A stretch of 64,000 nt of DNA from Paraburkholderia ultramafica (GTDB lineage: Bacteria; Pseudomonadota; Gammaproteobacteria; Burkholderiales; Burkholderiaceae): positions 62,001 to 126,000 of the forward strand of contig NZ_CADIKK010000007.1 in assembly GCF_902859915.1 (NCBI RefSeq). The letters run 5' to 3'. This document shows positions 1 to 12,142 of the stretch, piece after piece; the stretch's first letter is position 1; each line of letters begins with the position of its first letter. Below the pieces are notes generated by a model that made no database searches, was not told the origin of the DNA, and saw only the letters and a program-made list of their open reading frames with translations. Position numbers and translations under genes: made by a program.

Positions 1-672
1 ACCGAAGGTGATGCGCGCAATCTGCTTGCCGCCGACGCCACGCTGCTGCAGCACAAGGACCACTGGTTCGTGCGCGAGACCATCGGCCTGTTGCGCCGCA
101 CGCTCGCGCGCATCGATGTGTCGTCGCGTTCGTTGTTCGCGCTGATCGAGCCCGGTTCGTGCTTTGCCGGCACTTTCGCGGAACTCGCGTTCGCCGCTGA
201 TCGAACCTACATGGCCGCGTTGCCGAGCAATGAAGAGGAAGAGCCGGCCATCACGCTGTCCGAAGTCAACTTCGGTCTTTATCCGCTGGTCACGCATCAG
301 TCGCGGCTCGCCCGGCGCTTCTATGAGGAAGCCGAGCCGCTCGACGCCGCGCGCTCGCGGATCGGCCAGCCGGTGAAGCCGGTCGAGGCCGAACACCTTG
401 GCCTCGTGACCGCATCGCCCGACGATATCGACTGGGCCGACGAAATTCGCATCGCGCTCGAAGAACGCGCGGCGATGTCGCCGGACGCATTGACCGGCCT
501 CGAAGCGAATCTGCGCTTCAACGGCCCGGAAACGATGGAGACGCGCATCTTCGGCCGTCTCACCGCCTGGCAGAACTGGATTTTCAACCGGCCGAACGCA
601 GTGGGCGAGAAGGGTGCGCTCAAGGTGTACGGCAAGGGCAGCAAGGCGCAATTCGATGTCTCGCGCGTTTGA
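1..672 (+). CDS. boxC: Benzoyl-CoA-dihydrodiol lyase (2,3-epoxybenzoyl-CoA dihydrolase), C-terminal part
   Basis: The reading frame is open from the first base, so the gene starts left of the window and only about 223 C-terminal residues are visible. BoxC opens the ring of 2,3-epoxybenzoyl-CoA without oxygen, giving 3,4-dehydroadipyl-CoA semialdehyde and formate, in aerobic benzoate degradation. The visible part resembles the end of the long crotonase-fold BoxC protein, and the next two genes on the same strand are boxB and boxA, which make its substrate. The gap to boxB is 147 bases, consistent with one operon. The internal GTG at 70 is not a plausible start because coding sequence continues upstream of it. 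The identification leans on both sequence and context. Confidence 0.85.
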   Translation, partial: TEGDARNLLAADATLLQHKDHWFVRETIGLLRRTLARIDVSSRSLFALIEPGSCFAGTFAELAFAADRTYMAALPSNEEEEPAITLSEVNFGLYPLVTHQSRLARRFYEEAEPLDAARSRIGQPVKPVEAEHLGLVTASPDDIDWADEIRIALEERAAMSPDALTGLEANLRFNGPETMETRIFGRLTAWQNWIFNRPNAVGEKGALKVYGKGSKAQFDVSRV

Positions 673-819
673 TGCTCGCCTGAACGTGCGCCTGCACCCC
701 AGCAACCTGCAGAGCGCACTTCATGCAAGCAACGCGACCTGACGAACCTGACGCAGCGCCACCTGCCCGATACGCGCCTCTCATCGTCATCACTGCAGCT
801 TCCGAACAAGGAACCGACC

Positions 820-2247
820 ATGTCAACGATCAACTACAGCGAAAAGATTCCGAACAACGTCAACCTTGCCGACGACCGCACCTTGCAACGTGCGCTCGAA
901 CAATGGCAGCCGAATTTTCTGTCGTGGTGGGGTGATATGGGCCCGGAAGGCTCGCATGGCTACGACGTCTATCTGCGCACGGCGGTGAGCGTCGACGCGG
1001 GCGGCTGGGCGCACTTCGATCACGTGAAGATGCCGGATTACCGCTGGGGCATTTTCCTGACGCCCGGCGAGCAGGACCGCAAGATCCACTTCGGCGAACA
1101 CAAGGGCGAAGCGGCATGGCAGGACGTGCCAGGCGAGCATCGTGCCAACCTGCGCCGCATCATCGTCACGCAAGGTGACACGGAACCGGCGTCGGTCGAG
1201 CAGCAGCGTCACCTCGGTCTGACCGCGCCTTCCCTGTACGACCTGCGCAACCTGTTCCAGGTCAACGTCGAAGAAGGCCGCCACCTGTGGGCGATGGTGT
1301 ATCTGCTGCATCGCTACTTCGGCCGCGACGGCCGTGAGGAAGCCGAAGCATTGCTCGGCCGTCGCTCGGGCGACGACGACAATCCCCGCATTCTCGGCGC
1401 GTTCAACGAGAAAACGCCGGACTGGCTCGCGTTCTACATGTTCACGTACTTCACCGATCGCGACGGCAAGTTCCAGTTGTCGGCGCTCGCCGAGTCGGGC
1501 TTCGACCCGCTCGCGCGCACCACGAAGTTCATGCTGACCGAGGAAGCGCATCACATGTTCGTCGGCGAATCGGGCGTGTCGCGCGTGATCCAGCGCACCG
1601 CCCAGGTGATGAACCAACTGGGCACCGACGACGTCGCGAAGATTCGCGCGGCCGGCGTGATCGATCTGCCGACCATCCAGCGCTATCTGAACTTCCACTA
1701 CTCGGTGACCATCGACCTGTTCGGCGCCGATCATTCGTCGAATGCGGCCACGTTCTATAGCTCCGGTTTGAAAGGCCGCTATGAAGAGGGCAAGCGCGAC
1801 GACGATCATCAGTTGAACGGCCAGAGCTACAAGCTGCTCGACGTGCAGGACGGCAAGCTGGTCGAGCGCGAAGTGCCGATGCTCAACGCGATGAACGAAG
1901 TGCTGCGCGACGATTACATCAAGGACTCGATGGCAGGTGTGGGGCGCTGGAACAAGGTGCTCGAAAAGGCCGGCATCGATTTCCGCATGACGGTGCCGAA
2001 CAAGGCGTTCAATCGTCAGATCGGCACGTTCGCGGGCACCCGCGTGTCGCCCGATGGCCGCGTGGTCAGCGAAACCGAATGGGCCGCCAACGAAGCGAAG
2101 TGGCTCGCAACGCCTGAAGACCGCGGTTACGTTGCGTCGCTGATGGGCCGCGTCACGGAAGCCGGCAAGTTCGCGAACTGGATTGCGCCGCCGGCGATGG
2201 GCATCAACCGCCAGCCGATCGATTTCGAATACGTGCGCTTTAACTGA
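820..2247 (+). CDS. boxB: Benzoyl-CoA 2,3-epoxidase, oxygenase subunit
   Basis: A 475-residue protein, the usual BoxB length. BoxB is the diiron oxygenase that, with the reductase BoxA, inserts one oxygen atom into benzoyl-CoA to give the 2,3-epoxide in the cytoplasm. Two ExxH motifs of the ferritin-like diiron fold are visible, EGRH near residue 152 and EEAH near residue 241, matching the expected metal ligands. The N-terminus (MSTINYSEKIPNNVNL) is typical of the family. The ATG at 820 follows an AAGGAA ribosome-binding site. The gene lies between boxC and boxA in the order boxC-boxB-boxA. No anomaly was seen. Confidence 0.95.
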   Translation: MSTINYSEKIPNNVNLADDRTLQRALEQWQPNFLSWWGDMGPEGSHGYDVYLRTAVSVDAGGWAHFDHVKMPDYRWGIFLTPGEQDRKIHFGEHKGEAAWQDVPGEHRANLRRIIVTQGDTEPASVEQQRHLGLTAPSLYDLRNLFQVNVEEGRHLWAMVYLLHRYFGRDGREEAEALLGRRSGDDDNPRILGAFNEKTPDWLAFYMFTYFTDRDGKFQLSALAESGFDPLARTTKFMLTEEAHHMFVGESGVSRVIQRTAQVMNQLGTDDVAKIRAAGVIDLPTIQRYLNFHYSVTIDLFGADHSSNAATFYSSGLKGRYEEGKRDDDHQLNGQSYKLLDVQDGKLVEREVPMLNAMNEVLRDDYIKDSMAGVGRWNKVLEKAGIDFRMTVPNKAFNRQIGTFAGTRVSPDGRVVSETEWAANEAKWLATPEDRGYVASLMGRVTEAGKFANWIAPPAMGINRQPIDFEYVRFN

Positions 2248-2301
2248 TCGCACGAGAGACGCGCAGCACGCTTGTCGCTGCACACCCTGGTGGAGGAAGT
2301 C

Positions 2302-3543
2302 ATGAACGGCCCAGTATCGATCGAAGTTCTCAGGCAGCATCTGATCGATCCGGAAATCTGCATTCGCTGCAATACCTGCGAAGAGACTTGTCCGATCGAT
2401 GCGATCACGCACGACGACAACAACTATGTGGTCAAGGCGGATGTCTGCAATGGCTGCATGGCGTGCGTGCCGCCGTGTCCGACCGGCGCGATCGACAACT
2501 GGCGCACGGTGCTGAAGGCCGATGCGTATTCGATCGCAGAGCAGTTCACGTGGGACGTGTTGCCGGAGCAGAACACCATGGCGGTGCCCGCCGTGGACGA
2601 GTCGTCGGGCGCGGGCGCATCGGGCGATACGCCCGCGGAGGCGAGCGGCATCGAAGTGGATACCGTGCGCGGTTCGGTCGTGCCGCCGTGGTCGGCCGCG
2701 AAGCCGTACGTGAATCTCTACACGCACAAGGCGCCGATCACCGCGACGGTGGTCGGCAACTACCGGCTCACGGACTGCACGACCGACAGCGACATTCATC
2801 ACATCGTGCTCGATTTCGGTTCGATGCCGTTTCCGGTGCTGGAAGGCCAGTCGATCGGCATTCTGCCGCCAGGAGCTGGCGCCGACGGCCGCACGCATCA
2901 CGCGCGCCAGTATTCGGTGGCGAGCCCGCGCGACGGCGAGCGGCCCGGCTATAACAACGTGTCGCTGACGGTCAAGCGGGTTTCTCAGCAACACGGCGAC
3001 GCGCTCGACGGTGTGTGCTCGAACTACCTGTGCGATCTGAAGAAGGGCGACGTGGTCACCGTGATCGGCCCATTCGGCGCGACCTTCCTGATGCCGAACC
3101 ATCCGAACTCGCATCTGCTGATGATCTGCACGGGCACCGGCTCCGCACCGATGCGCGCAATGACCGAGTATCGGCGGCGGCGCCGGCTGAAAGGCGCGAC
3201 CGGCAAGCTGATGCTGTTCTTCGGCGCGCGGACCAAGGAAGAACTACCGTACTTCGGACCGCTGATGAATCTGCCGAAGGATTTCATGGACACGAACTTC
3301 GCGTTCTCGCGCACGCCGGGGCAAGCGAAGCGCTACGTGCAGGACGCGATGCGCGAACGCGCGGTCGATGTCGCGCAGATGCTCAAGGACGACAGCACGT
3401 ACATCTATGTGTGCGGTTTGAAGGGTATGGAAGACGGCGTGCTGCAAGCGCTCAAGGAGATCGGCGAGCAGCATCAACTGGATTGGGAAGCACTGTGGGC
3501 GAAGTTGAAGAGGGAAGGGCGGCTGCATCTGGAGACTTACTGA
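2302..3543 (+). CDS. boxA: Benzoyl-CoA 2,3-epoxidase, reductase subunit
   Basis: A protein of 413 residues. The N-terminus carries two ferredoxin-type [4Fe-4S] motifs ([12 protein letters not shown] near residue 20 and [12 protein letters not shown] near residue 49). They are followed by a ferredoxin-NADP reductase-like module with an FAD-binding RQYSVASP motif and a nucleotide-binding stretch around [12 protein letters not shown]. BoxA passes electrons from NADPH to BoxB. A longer reading with a TTG start at 2272 is possible, but the ATG at 2302 has GGAGGA just upstream and is preferred. It starts 54 bases after boxB and ends just before a strong hairpin, so it is the last gene of the operon. 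Confidence 0.95.
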   Translation: MNGPVSIEVLRQHLIDPEICIRCNTCEETCPIDAITHDDNNYVVKADVCNGCMACVPPCPTGAIDNWRTVLKADAYSIAEQFTWDVLPEQNTMAVPAVDESSGAGASGDTPAEASGIEVDTVRGSVVPPWSAAKPYVNLYTHKAPITATVVGNYRLTDCTTDSDIHHIVLDFGSMPFPVLEGQSIGILPPGAGADGRTHHARQYSVASPRDGERPGYNNVSLTVKRVSQQHGDALDGVCSNYLCDLKKGDVVTVIGPFGATFLMPNHPNSHLLMICTGTGSAPMRAMTEYRRRRRLKGATGKLMLFFGARTKEELPYFGPLMNLPKDFMDTNFAFSRTPGQAKRYVQDAMRERAVDVAQMLKDDSTYIYVCGLKGMEDGVLQALKEIGEQHQLDWEALWAKLKREGRLHLETY

Positions 3544-3588
3544 AACACCACGCTTGCGAAGCTCGCTACCCCGAAAGGTGCTGCAAAT

Positions 3589-3625
3589 GAAGGCCCCGCG
3601 AATCATCAGGATTCGCGGGGCCTTC
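3589..3625. terminator. Hairpin between convergent boxA and the TetR gene
   Basis: A perfect 16-bp inverted repeat (GAAGGCCCCGCGAATC at 3589-3604, its complement at 3610-3625) with a 5-base loop lies between the convergent stop codons of boxA and the regulator gene. The T tract is poor on both sides, so it may end transcription in both directions, or mainly protect 3' ends. Its position supports a bidirectional terminator. Confidence 0.75.
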
Positions 3626-3634
3626 GTCCATGTG

Positions 3635-4348
3635 TCACCTTGAAGGATCAGCCCCGTCTTCGCGCTGCGACGGCGATACCGCTCCGCACGCGCGGATCAC
3701 CAGTTGCACGACTTCTTCGGTGGTGGCTTCGAACGCTTTCTGCGTCAACGCGCGCTTGCCCTTGAGCGCGCGAATCTGCGCGTCGAAGTCGGCGTAGTGC
3801 TGGGTGGTCGCCCAGATCATGTACATCAGCGTCTGCGCATCGACCGGTGCGAGGAGGCCGCGCGCAATCCAGTCGTCGATCACTTTCACCCGGCTGTCGA
3901 GCCACGGCTTCACGCGTCCGGTGAGAATGTCTTCCATGTGCTCCGCGCCGTGGATGATCTCGCTCGCCCACACCTTCGAGCCGAGCGGCCGGCGGCGCGA
4001 CAATTCCATTTTCGCGCGAACATAGCCGCCGATCGCTTCGACCGGGTCGTCGCTGCATTCGAACGTATCGGCTGCCTTGTGCCAGTCTTCGAACAGGTCT
4101 TCGAGCACGCGCCGGTACAGCGCGAGCTTGGTCGGGAAGTAGTAATGCACGTTGGCTTTCGGTAAGCCTGCACGCTCCGCGATCATCGCGGTGCTGGTGC
4201 CGTCGAGTCCCCGTTCGGCGAAAACCGCCTCGGCGCACGCCAGCAGATGCGCTTCATTCGACTCACGAATGTGCGCCTTGCGTCGCCGCAAAGGCGTGCG
4301 TGTATCGTCGTTTTCCCTGATCTCGGCTGCCACGTCGTCGTCTCTCAT
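3635..4348 (-). CDS. TetR-family regulator, RutR-like, probable regulator of the pyrimidine operon
   Basis: A TetR-family repressor of about 237 residues. The helix-turn-helix is seen around residues 51-74 (STAMIAERAGLPKANVHYYF). The C-terminal part (IIHGAEHMEDIL, VIDDWIARGLL) resembles the ligand domain of the YcdC/RutR group, whose E. coli member senses pyrimidines. It is transcribed divergently from the pyrimidine degradation genes, so it probably controls them and itself. The start at 4348 is chosen because GAAGG lies at proper spacing; the frame also allows an ATG at 4420. A perfect palindrome lies at 4523-4540 in the shared promoter region. The role in pyrimidine control is inferred from similarity and position. 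Confidence 0.8.
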   Translation of the reverse strand: MRDDDVAAEIRENDDTRTPLRRRKAHIRESNEAHLLACAEAVFAERGLDGTSTAMIAERAGLPKANVHYYFPTKLALYRRVLEDLFEDWHKAADTFECSDDPVEAIGGYVRAKMELSRRRPLGSKVWASEIIHGAEHMEDILTGRVKPWLDSRVKVIDDWIARGLLAPVDAQTLMYMIWATTQHYADFDAQIRALKGKRALTQKAFEATTEEVVQLVIRACGAVSPSQREDGADPSR

Positions 4349-4522
4349 GTTCGCCTTCGGCGGCATCGGCGCCGCGTCGCGCTTCATTCTAGCCGCTTGA
4401 CGCGGCGTCCACATGCGCATTCGTTGCTCGCGGCACAGCCGTGCTGCAATGCAATGGCACGCTTCTCGCTATGTTTCCCTGCGTACGAAAGGTGTTGATT
4501 TGGCGGGCTTAATCGTCTACAA

Positions 4523-4540
4523 CCTGTCCAACTGGACAGG
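4523..4540. promoter_or_regulatory. Perfect 18-bp palindrome, candidate operator of the TetR regulator
   Basis: CCTGTCCA-AC-TGGACAGG has perfect 8-bp arms and a 2-base centre. It lies in the 341-base space between the divergent regulator gene and the N-carbamoyl amidohydrolase gene. This size and symmetry are typical of TetR-family operators. It differs in sequence from the RutR site as I recall it (TTGACCA...TGGTCAA), but the layout is the same. Confidence 0.6.
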
Positions 4541-4689
4541 ATTGAGAGAGCGGGCGGTGCCTCAGGGTTTGCCCTCTGTACAAGAGGTGATCGGGCGCAT
4601 CGAACGTGCACCGCCGCCGTGCGGCCACGCCCCAAAACCCGCCGCCGATGCACCAGTTTCATGTCGGTTCACCGAAAGGAGCGAGACGA

Positions 4690-5973
4690 ATGAACGCGGT
4701 ATCCGAAGCGCTGAAGAACGCTGCAGCCCCCGCAACATCGATCAAGGTCGACGGCCAGCGGCTGTGGGACAGCCTGATGACGATGGCGAAGATCGGCGCC
4801 ACGCCCAAAGGCGGCGTCTGCCGCCTGGCGCTCACCGACCTCGACAAGCAGGGGCGCGATCTGATCGTCAGTTGGGCGAAGCAAGCCGGCTGCACGGTCA
4901 GTGTCGATAAGATGGGCAATGTGTTCATGCGCCGCGCCGGGCGCAACCCTGATGCGCTGCCGGTGATGACCGGTTCGCACGCGGACTCGCAGCCGACCGG
5001 CGGCCGCTTCGACGGCATCTACGGCGTGCTGGGCGGTCTCGAAGTGATTCGGAGTCTGAACGATCACGGCATCGAAACCGAGCACCCGGTCGAGGTGGTG
5101 ATCTGGACCAACGAGGAAGGCTCGCGCTTCGCGCCGGCGATGGTCGCATCGGGCGTGTTCGCCGGCGTGTTCACGCTGGACTACGGTCTGTCACGCAAGG
5201 ACGTGGACGGCAAGACGATCGGCGAGGAACTCAAGCGCATCGGCTATGCGGGCGCTCTGCCGTGCGGCGGCCGGCCGCTGCATGCAGCGTTCGAATTGCA
5301 CATCGAACAAGGGCCGATTCTCGAAGCCGAGCAGAAAACCATCGGCGTCGTGACCGATGCGCAAGGTCAGCGCTGGTACGAAATCACGCTGACCGGGCAG
5401 GAAGCGCACGCGGGTCCGACGCCAATGCCGCGCCGTCGCGACGCGTTGCTCGGCGCCGCGCGCGTGATCGATCTGGTCAACCGCATCGGCCTCGACAACG
5501 CGCCCTTCGGCTGCGCGACGGTCGGCATGATGCAGGTCTATCCGAACTCGCGCAACGTGATTCCGGGCCGCGTGTTCTTCACCGTCGATTTCCGTCATCC
5601 CGACGACGCGGTGCTCGCGAAGATGGATGCCGCGTTGCGCAAGGGCGTGGCCGAGATCGCGAACGGCATCGGTCTGGATACCGAACTCGAGCAGATCTTT
5701 TACTACGCGCCGGTCGCGTTCGACGAAGCCTGTGTGAAGTCCGTGCGCGCGGCCGCCGAACGCTTCGGCTATTCGCATCGCAACATGGTGTCCGGGGCGG
5801 GGCACGACGCGTGTTATCTCTCGCAAGTCGCGCCGACCTCGATGGTGTTCGTGCCGTGCGTCGACGGGATTAGTCACAACGAGATCGAGGACGCCACCTT
5901 CGAGTGGATCGAAGCGGGCGCCAACGTGCTGCTGCACGCGATGCTGGAGCGAGCGTGCGAGCCGGTTTCATAA
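4690..5973 (+). CDS. Zn-dependent M20-family N-carbamoyl amidohydrolase (beta-ureidopropionase-type)
   Basis: A 427-residue hydrolase of the allantoate/N-carbamoyl-amino acid amidohydrolase family. Metal and substrate motifs are in order: GSHADSQPTGGRFDG near residue 95, NEEGSRF near 141, ELHIEQGP near 202, HAGPTP near 240 and SGAGHDACYLS near 368. In the reductive pyrimidine pathway such an enzyme removes the carbamoyl group from N-carbamoyl-beta-alanine or N-carbamoyl-beta-aminoisobutyrate, giving the beta-amino acid, CO2 and ammonia. The ATG at 4690 follows AAAGGAG. It is the first gene of the operon amidohydrolase-preT-preA-permease-dihydropyrimidinase, which supports this substrate over allantoate or hydantoin derivatives. 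Confidence 0.88.
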   Translation: MNAVSEALKNAAAPATSIKVDGQRLWDSLMTMAKIGATPKGGVCRLALTDLDKQGRDLIVSWAKQAGCTVSVDKMGNVFMRRAGRNPDALPVMTGSHADSQPTGGRFDGIYGVLGGLEVIRSLNDHGIETEHPVEVVIWTNEEGSRFAPAMVASGVFAGVFTLDYGLSRKDVDGKTIGEELKRIGYAGALPCGGRPLHAAFELHIEQGPILEAEQKTIGVVTDAQGQRWYEITLTGQEAHAGPTPMPRRRDALLGAARVIDLVNRIGLDNAPFGCATVGMMQVYPNSRNVIPGRVFFTVDFRHPDDAVLAKMDAALRKGVAEIANGIGLDTELEQIFYYAPVAFDEACVKSVRAAAERFGYSHRNMVSGAGHDACYLSQVAPTSMVFVPCVDGISHNEIEDATFEWIEAGANVLLHAMLERACEPVS

Positions 5974-6094
5974 CGCCGTAGCGGTCGTTTTTTTACTTGC
6001 CTTAACCGTAGTGCCCATAAAACATGCCGTCCCGGCTCCGCTTCAGCGCAGCCGGCAGGTACGGCTACGTCCTCACATCGAAGAAGGAACGTGT

Positions 6095-7444
6095 ATGGCC
6101 ATCAAGCAAACCGGTGACATTGCGGCCCAGCGCCTGTCGCCCGAGCAGCTCTCATGCGAGTTCTCCGACATCGCGCCCTTGCTCGACGCGAGCGCGGCGG
6201 CCGCGGCGGCGAGCCGCTGTCACTACTGTTACGACGCGCCGTGCGTGAATGCGTGCCCGACGCAAATCGACATTCCCAGCTTCATTCGCAAGATAAGCAA
6301 CGGCAATCTGAAAGGCGCGGCCGTGGATATTCTGTCGGCCAACCCGATGGGCGGGATGTGCGCGCGCGTCTGTCCGACCGAGATTCTGTGCGAGGGCGCG
6401 TGCGTGCGTAACCATCAGGACGCGAAGCCGGTGGCGATCGGCGCATTGCAACGGCATGCGACCGATTGGGCGATGGCGCGCGGCGAGCCGCTGTTCAAAC
6501 GGGCCGCCGAAACCGGGCGGCATGTCGCCGTGGTCGGCGCGGGACCGGCGGGGCTGGCGTGCGCGCATCGGCTGGCGCTCGCGGGTCATCGCGTGACGAT
6601 CTACGACGCGCATGAGAAGGCCGGCGGCCTGAACGAATACGGCATCGCCGCCTACAAGACCGTCGACGATTTTGCGCAGCGTGAAGTGGCGTGGCTGTGC
6701 TCGGTCGGCGGTATCGGGATCGAGCATGGCGTAGCGCTCGGGCGCGATATCGAACTCGCCGCGTTGCGCGAGCGGCACGACGCGGTGTTCCTCGCGATCG
6801 GCCTTACCGGCGTGCGGGCGCTCGCGATGGACGGCGAGGATCTGGGCGGCGTGATGAACGCGGTGGACTTCATCGAACAGATCCGCAGCGCGAACGACTT
6901 CGGCACGGTGCCGGTGGGCCGCCGCGTCGTCGTGATCGGCGGCGGCAATACCGCGGTGGACGCCGCCGTGCAAAGCCGCAAGCTCGGCGCGACGTCGGTG
7001 ACGATGGTGTACCGGCGCGGCGTCGAGTCGATGAGCGCCACATCGGCCGAGCGCGATTTCGCGCAGACCTGCGGCGTCACGCTCGTCACGCATGCAGCGC
7101 CGCTGCGTTTGCTCGGCGGGGGCGGTGTGGTCACGGGCGTCGAATTCGAGCGCACGTCGCGCGATGGCAGTCAGGAGCGCTTCGTGGTCGAAGCCGACAT
7201 GGTGCTCAAGGCGATCGGGCAAACGCTGGTGGCGGTTGGCATCGAACGTGAGTTGCTGACGCTGGACGGCAGCCGTATCGAAGTCGATGCGCACGGGCAA
7301 ACCTCGCTGCCCGGTGTGTGGGCCGGCGGCGATTGCGCGGCCACCGGCGGCATCGACCTGACGGTGCAAGCGGTGCAGGACGGCAAGGTGGCCGCCACCG
7401 CGATCGACGCGCAGTTCGCCCGCACGGCCGTCAAGGCCGCGTAG
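6095..7444 (+). CDS. preT: NAD-dependent dihydropyrimidine dehydrogenase, subunit PreT
   Basis: A 449-residue FAD/NAD-binding subunit. The N-terminal cysteine clusters that hold Fe-S centres are present (CHYCYDAPCVNACP from residue 42, then CARVCPTEILCEGACV). They are followed by an FAD-binding GAGPAGLACAHRL motif near residue 148 and a second dinucleotide-binding GGGNTAVDAA motif. PreT pairs with PreA to reduce uracil and thymine to the dihydro forms. The ATG at 6095 follows AAGAAGGAA; the frame extends upstream but has no better start. It lies 79 bases before preA on the same strand. Confidence 0.93.
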   Translation: MAIKQTGDIAAQRLSPEQLSCEFSDIAPLLDASAAAAAASRCHYCYDAPCVNACPTQIDIPSFIRKISNGNLKGAAVDILSANPMGGMCARVCPTEILCEGACVRNHQDAKPVAIGALQRHATDWAMARGEPLFKRAAETGRHVAVVGAGPAGLACAHRLALAGHRVTIYDAHEKAGGLNEYGIAAYKTVDDFAQREVAWLCSVGGIGIEHGVALGRDIELAALRERHDAVFLAIGLTGVRALAMDGEDLGGVMNAVDFIEQIRSANDFGTVPVGRRVVVIGGGNTAVDAAVQSRKLGATSVTMVYRRGVESMSATSAERDFAQTCGVTLVTHAAPLRLLGGGGVVTGVEFERTSRDGSQERFVVEADMVLKAIGQTLVAVGIERELLTLDGSRIEVDAHGQTSLPGVWAGGDCAATGGIDLTVQAVQDGKVAATAIDAQFARTAVKAA

Positions 7445-7523
7445 CGCCACGTCGATTCGCATCGAACCGCCCGAATCAAGCCTCAGCAACCCGACAAAAT
7501 CAGCAGTCCCCAAGGAGCCGAAC

Positions 7524-8864
7524 ATGGCCGATCTGCGCTGTACGATTGCCGGCATCACTTCGCCGAACCCTTTCTGGCTCGCCTCCGCGCCGCCGACCGA
7601 CAAAGCCTGCAACGTCAACCGCGCGTTCGAAGCAGGCTGGGGCGGTGTGGTGTGGAAGACGCTGGGCCTCGACCCGCATGTGGTGAACGTCAGCTCGCGC
7701 TACGGCGCCGTGCAATGGAATGGCCAGCGCATCGCAGGCCTGAACAACATCGAACTGATCACCGACCGTCCGCTCGACGTCAACCTGCGCGAGATCGCGC
7801 AGGTCAAACGCGACTGGCCCGAGCGCGCGATGATCGTGTCGTTGATGGTGCCGTGCAATGAGCGCGACTGGAAGTGGATCCTGCCGCTCGTCGAGGATAC
7901 CGGCGCCGACGCGGTCGAACTGAATTTCGGCTGCCCGCATGGGATGAGCGAGCGCGGCATGGGCGCGGCGGTTGGCCAGGTGCCCGAGTACATCGAAATG
8001 GTCACGCGCTGGGTCAAGGAAGGCACGAAGCTGCCGTGCCTCGTCAAGCTCACGCCGAACATCAGCGACATCCGTCTGGGTTCGCGAGCGGCCTATCAAG
8101 GCGGCGCGGACGGCGTGTCGCTGATCAACACGATCAACTCGATCGTCGCGGTCGATCTCGACGCGATGTCGCCGTTGCCGATGGTCGACGGCAAAGGCAC
8201 GCACGGCGGCTACTGCGGTCCCGCGGTGAAGCCGATCGCGCTGAACATGGTCGCGGAAATCGCACGCGATGTGGAGACGCCGAACCTGCCGATCTCCGGC
8301 ATCGGCGGCATCTCGACATGGCGCGACGCCGCCGAGTTCATCGTGCTCGGCGCGGGCAGCGTGCAGGTCTGCACGGCCGCGATGCACTACGGATTCCGTA
8401 TCGTTTCCGATCTCGCCGACGGCCTCTCGAACTGGATGGACGAAAAAGGCTACGCGACGCTCGACGAGATTCGCGGCCGTGCCGTGCCCAACGTCACCGA
8501 CTGGAAGTACCTGAACCTCAAATACGACATCAAGGCGCGCATCGATCAGGACAAGTGCATCCAGTGCGGCTTGTGCCATATCGCCTGCGAAGACACCGCT
8601 CACCAGGCGATCACGAAAGAAAAAGATGGCGTCCGGCATTTTGAAGTGATGGACTCCGAATGTGTCGGCTGCAATCTCTGCATGCACGTGTGCCCGGTCG
8701 AGCAGTGCATCACGATGGAACGTGTGGATAGCGGCGAGTACGCGAACTGGACCACGCATCCGAACAACCCGGCGCGGGCGGAGACGGCGCAGAGCGCAAC
8801 GGCAGAGACGGCGGACACCGCGGCACACGCGCATGCACATGCGCATGCGGCAAAGGCGGCCTGA
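7524..8864 (+). CDS. preA: NAD-dependent dihydropyrimidine dehydrogenase, subunit PreA
   Basis: A 446-residue FMN-binding subunit, homologous to the C-terminal half of animal dihydropyrimidine dehydrogenase. A dihydroorotate-dehydrogenase-like barrel (NFGCPHGMSERGMGAAVGQ, GIGGISTWRDAAEF) is followed by two [4Fe-4S] motifs (CIQCGLCHIACE near residue 345, CVGCNLCMHVCPVEQC near residue 377). The protein ends in an Ala/His-rich tail with alternating HA pairs, which is not part of the usual family core. The ATG at 7524 has AAGGAG upstream. It acts with PreT on uracil and thymine. Confidence 0.93.
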   Translation: MADLRCTIAGITSPNPFWLASAPPTDKACNVNRAFEAGWGGVVWKTLGLDPHVVNVSSRYGAVQWNGQRIAGLNNIELITDRPLDVNLREIAQVKRDWPERAMIVSLMVPCNERDWKWILPLVEDTGADAVELNFGCPHGMSERGMGAAVGQVPEYIEMVTRWVKEGTKLPCLVKLTPNISDIRLGSRAAYQGGADGVSLINTINSIVAVDLDAMSPLPMVDGKGTHGGYCGPAVKPIALNMVAEIARDVETPNLPISGIGGISTWRDAAEFIVLGAGSVQVCTAAMHYGFRIVSDLADGLSNWMDEKGYATLDEIRGRAVPNVTDWKYLNLKYDIKARIDQDKCIQCGLCHIACEDTAHQAITKEKDGVRHFEVMDSECVGCNLCMHVCPVEQCITMERVDSGEYANWTTHPNNPARAETAQSATAETADTAAHAHAHAHAAKAA

Positions 8865-8976
8865 CAGATGAACCACCGGTAGCAACGCAGCGCCTGTACT
8901 GAACCTGTCTTTCCCCAAAGGCCCGACGCGCCATCAGAAACCGCACGGGCCTCAACGATCCAGTGGAGATCTTTCG

Positions 8977-12004
<3,028 letters not shown>

Positions 12005-12025
12005 GCCGTTTTCGCGCAAGGGGCT

Positions 12026-12127
12026 TTGAAAAAAGACAGACGGTTTGCTACAGTCCGCCGAGTCTGCCGGACGCGCGCGCCGGTGGGAACAGCCGAACGC
12101 CAGACCCGGCCGCCGCTGTAGCAAACC
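12026..12127 (+). promoter_or_regulatory. Sigma70-type promoter overlapping a widely spaced 12-bp inverted repeat
   Basis: TTGAAA at 12026-12031 and TACAGT at 12049-12054 are separated by 17 bases, a good sigma70 arrangement for the following gene. The -10 box overlaps GGTTTGCTACAG (12042-12053). This is repeated as a perfect inverted copy, CTGTAGCAAACC, at 12116-12127, 62 bases downstream and just before the ribosome-binding site. The pair could be two regulator-binding half sites, or if transcription starts earlier, the closing stem of a leader RNA. Confidence 0.5.
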
Positions 12128-12142
12128 TGACGGAGCCCGGTG

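Noticed and set aside
823..3114. A 763-codon open frame on the minus strand across boxB and boxA
   Set aside because: It is a shadow of two clearly identified genes in GC-rich DNA, rich in Arg/His and without domains.
12042..12127. A cobalamin-type or other known riboswitch closed by the 12-bp inverted repeat
   Set aside because: The inner sequence lacks the conserved core of any riboswitch class I know, and the left arm overlaps a likely -10 box.
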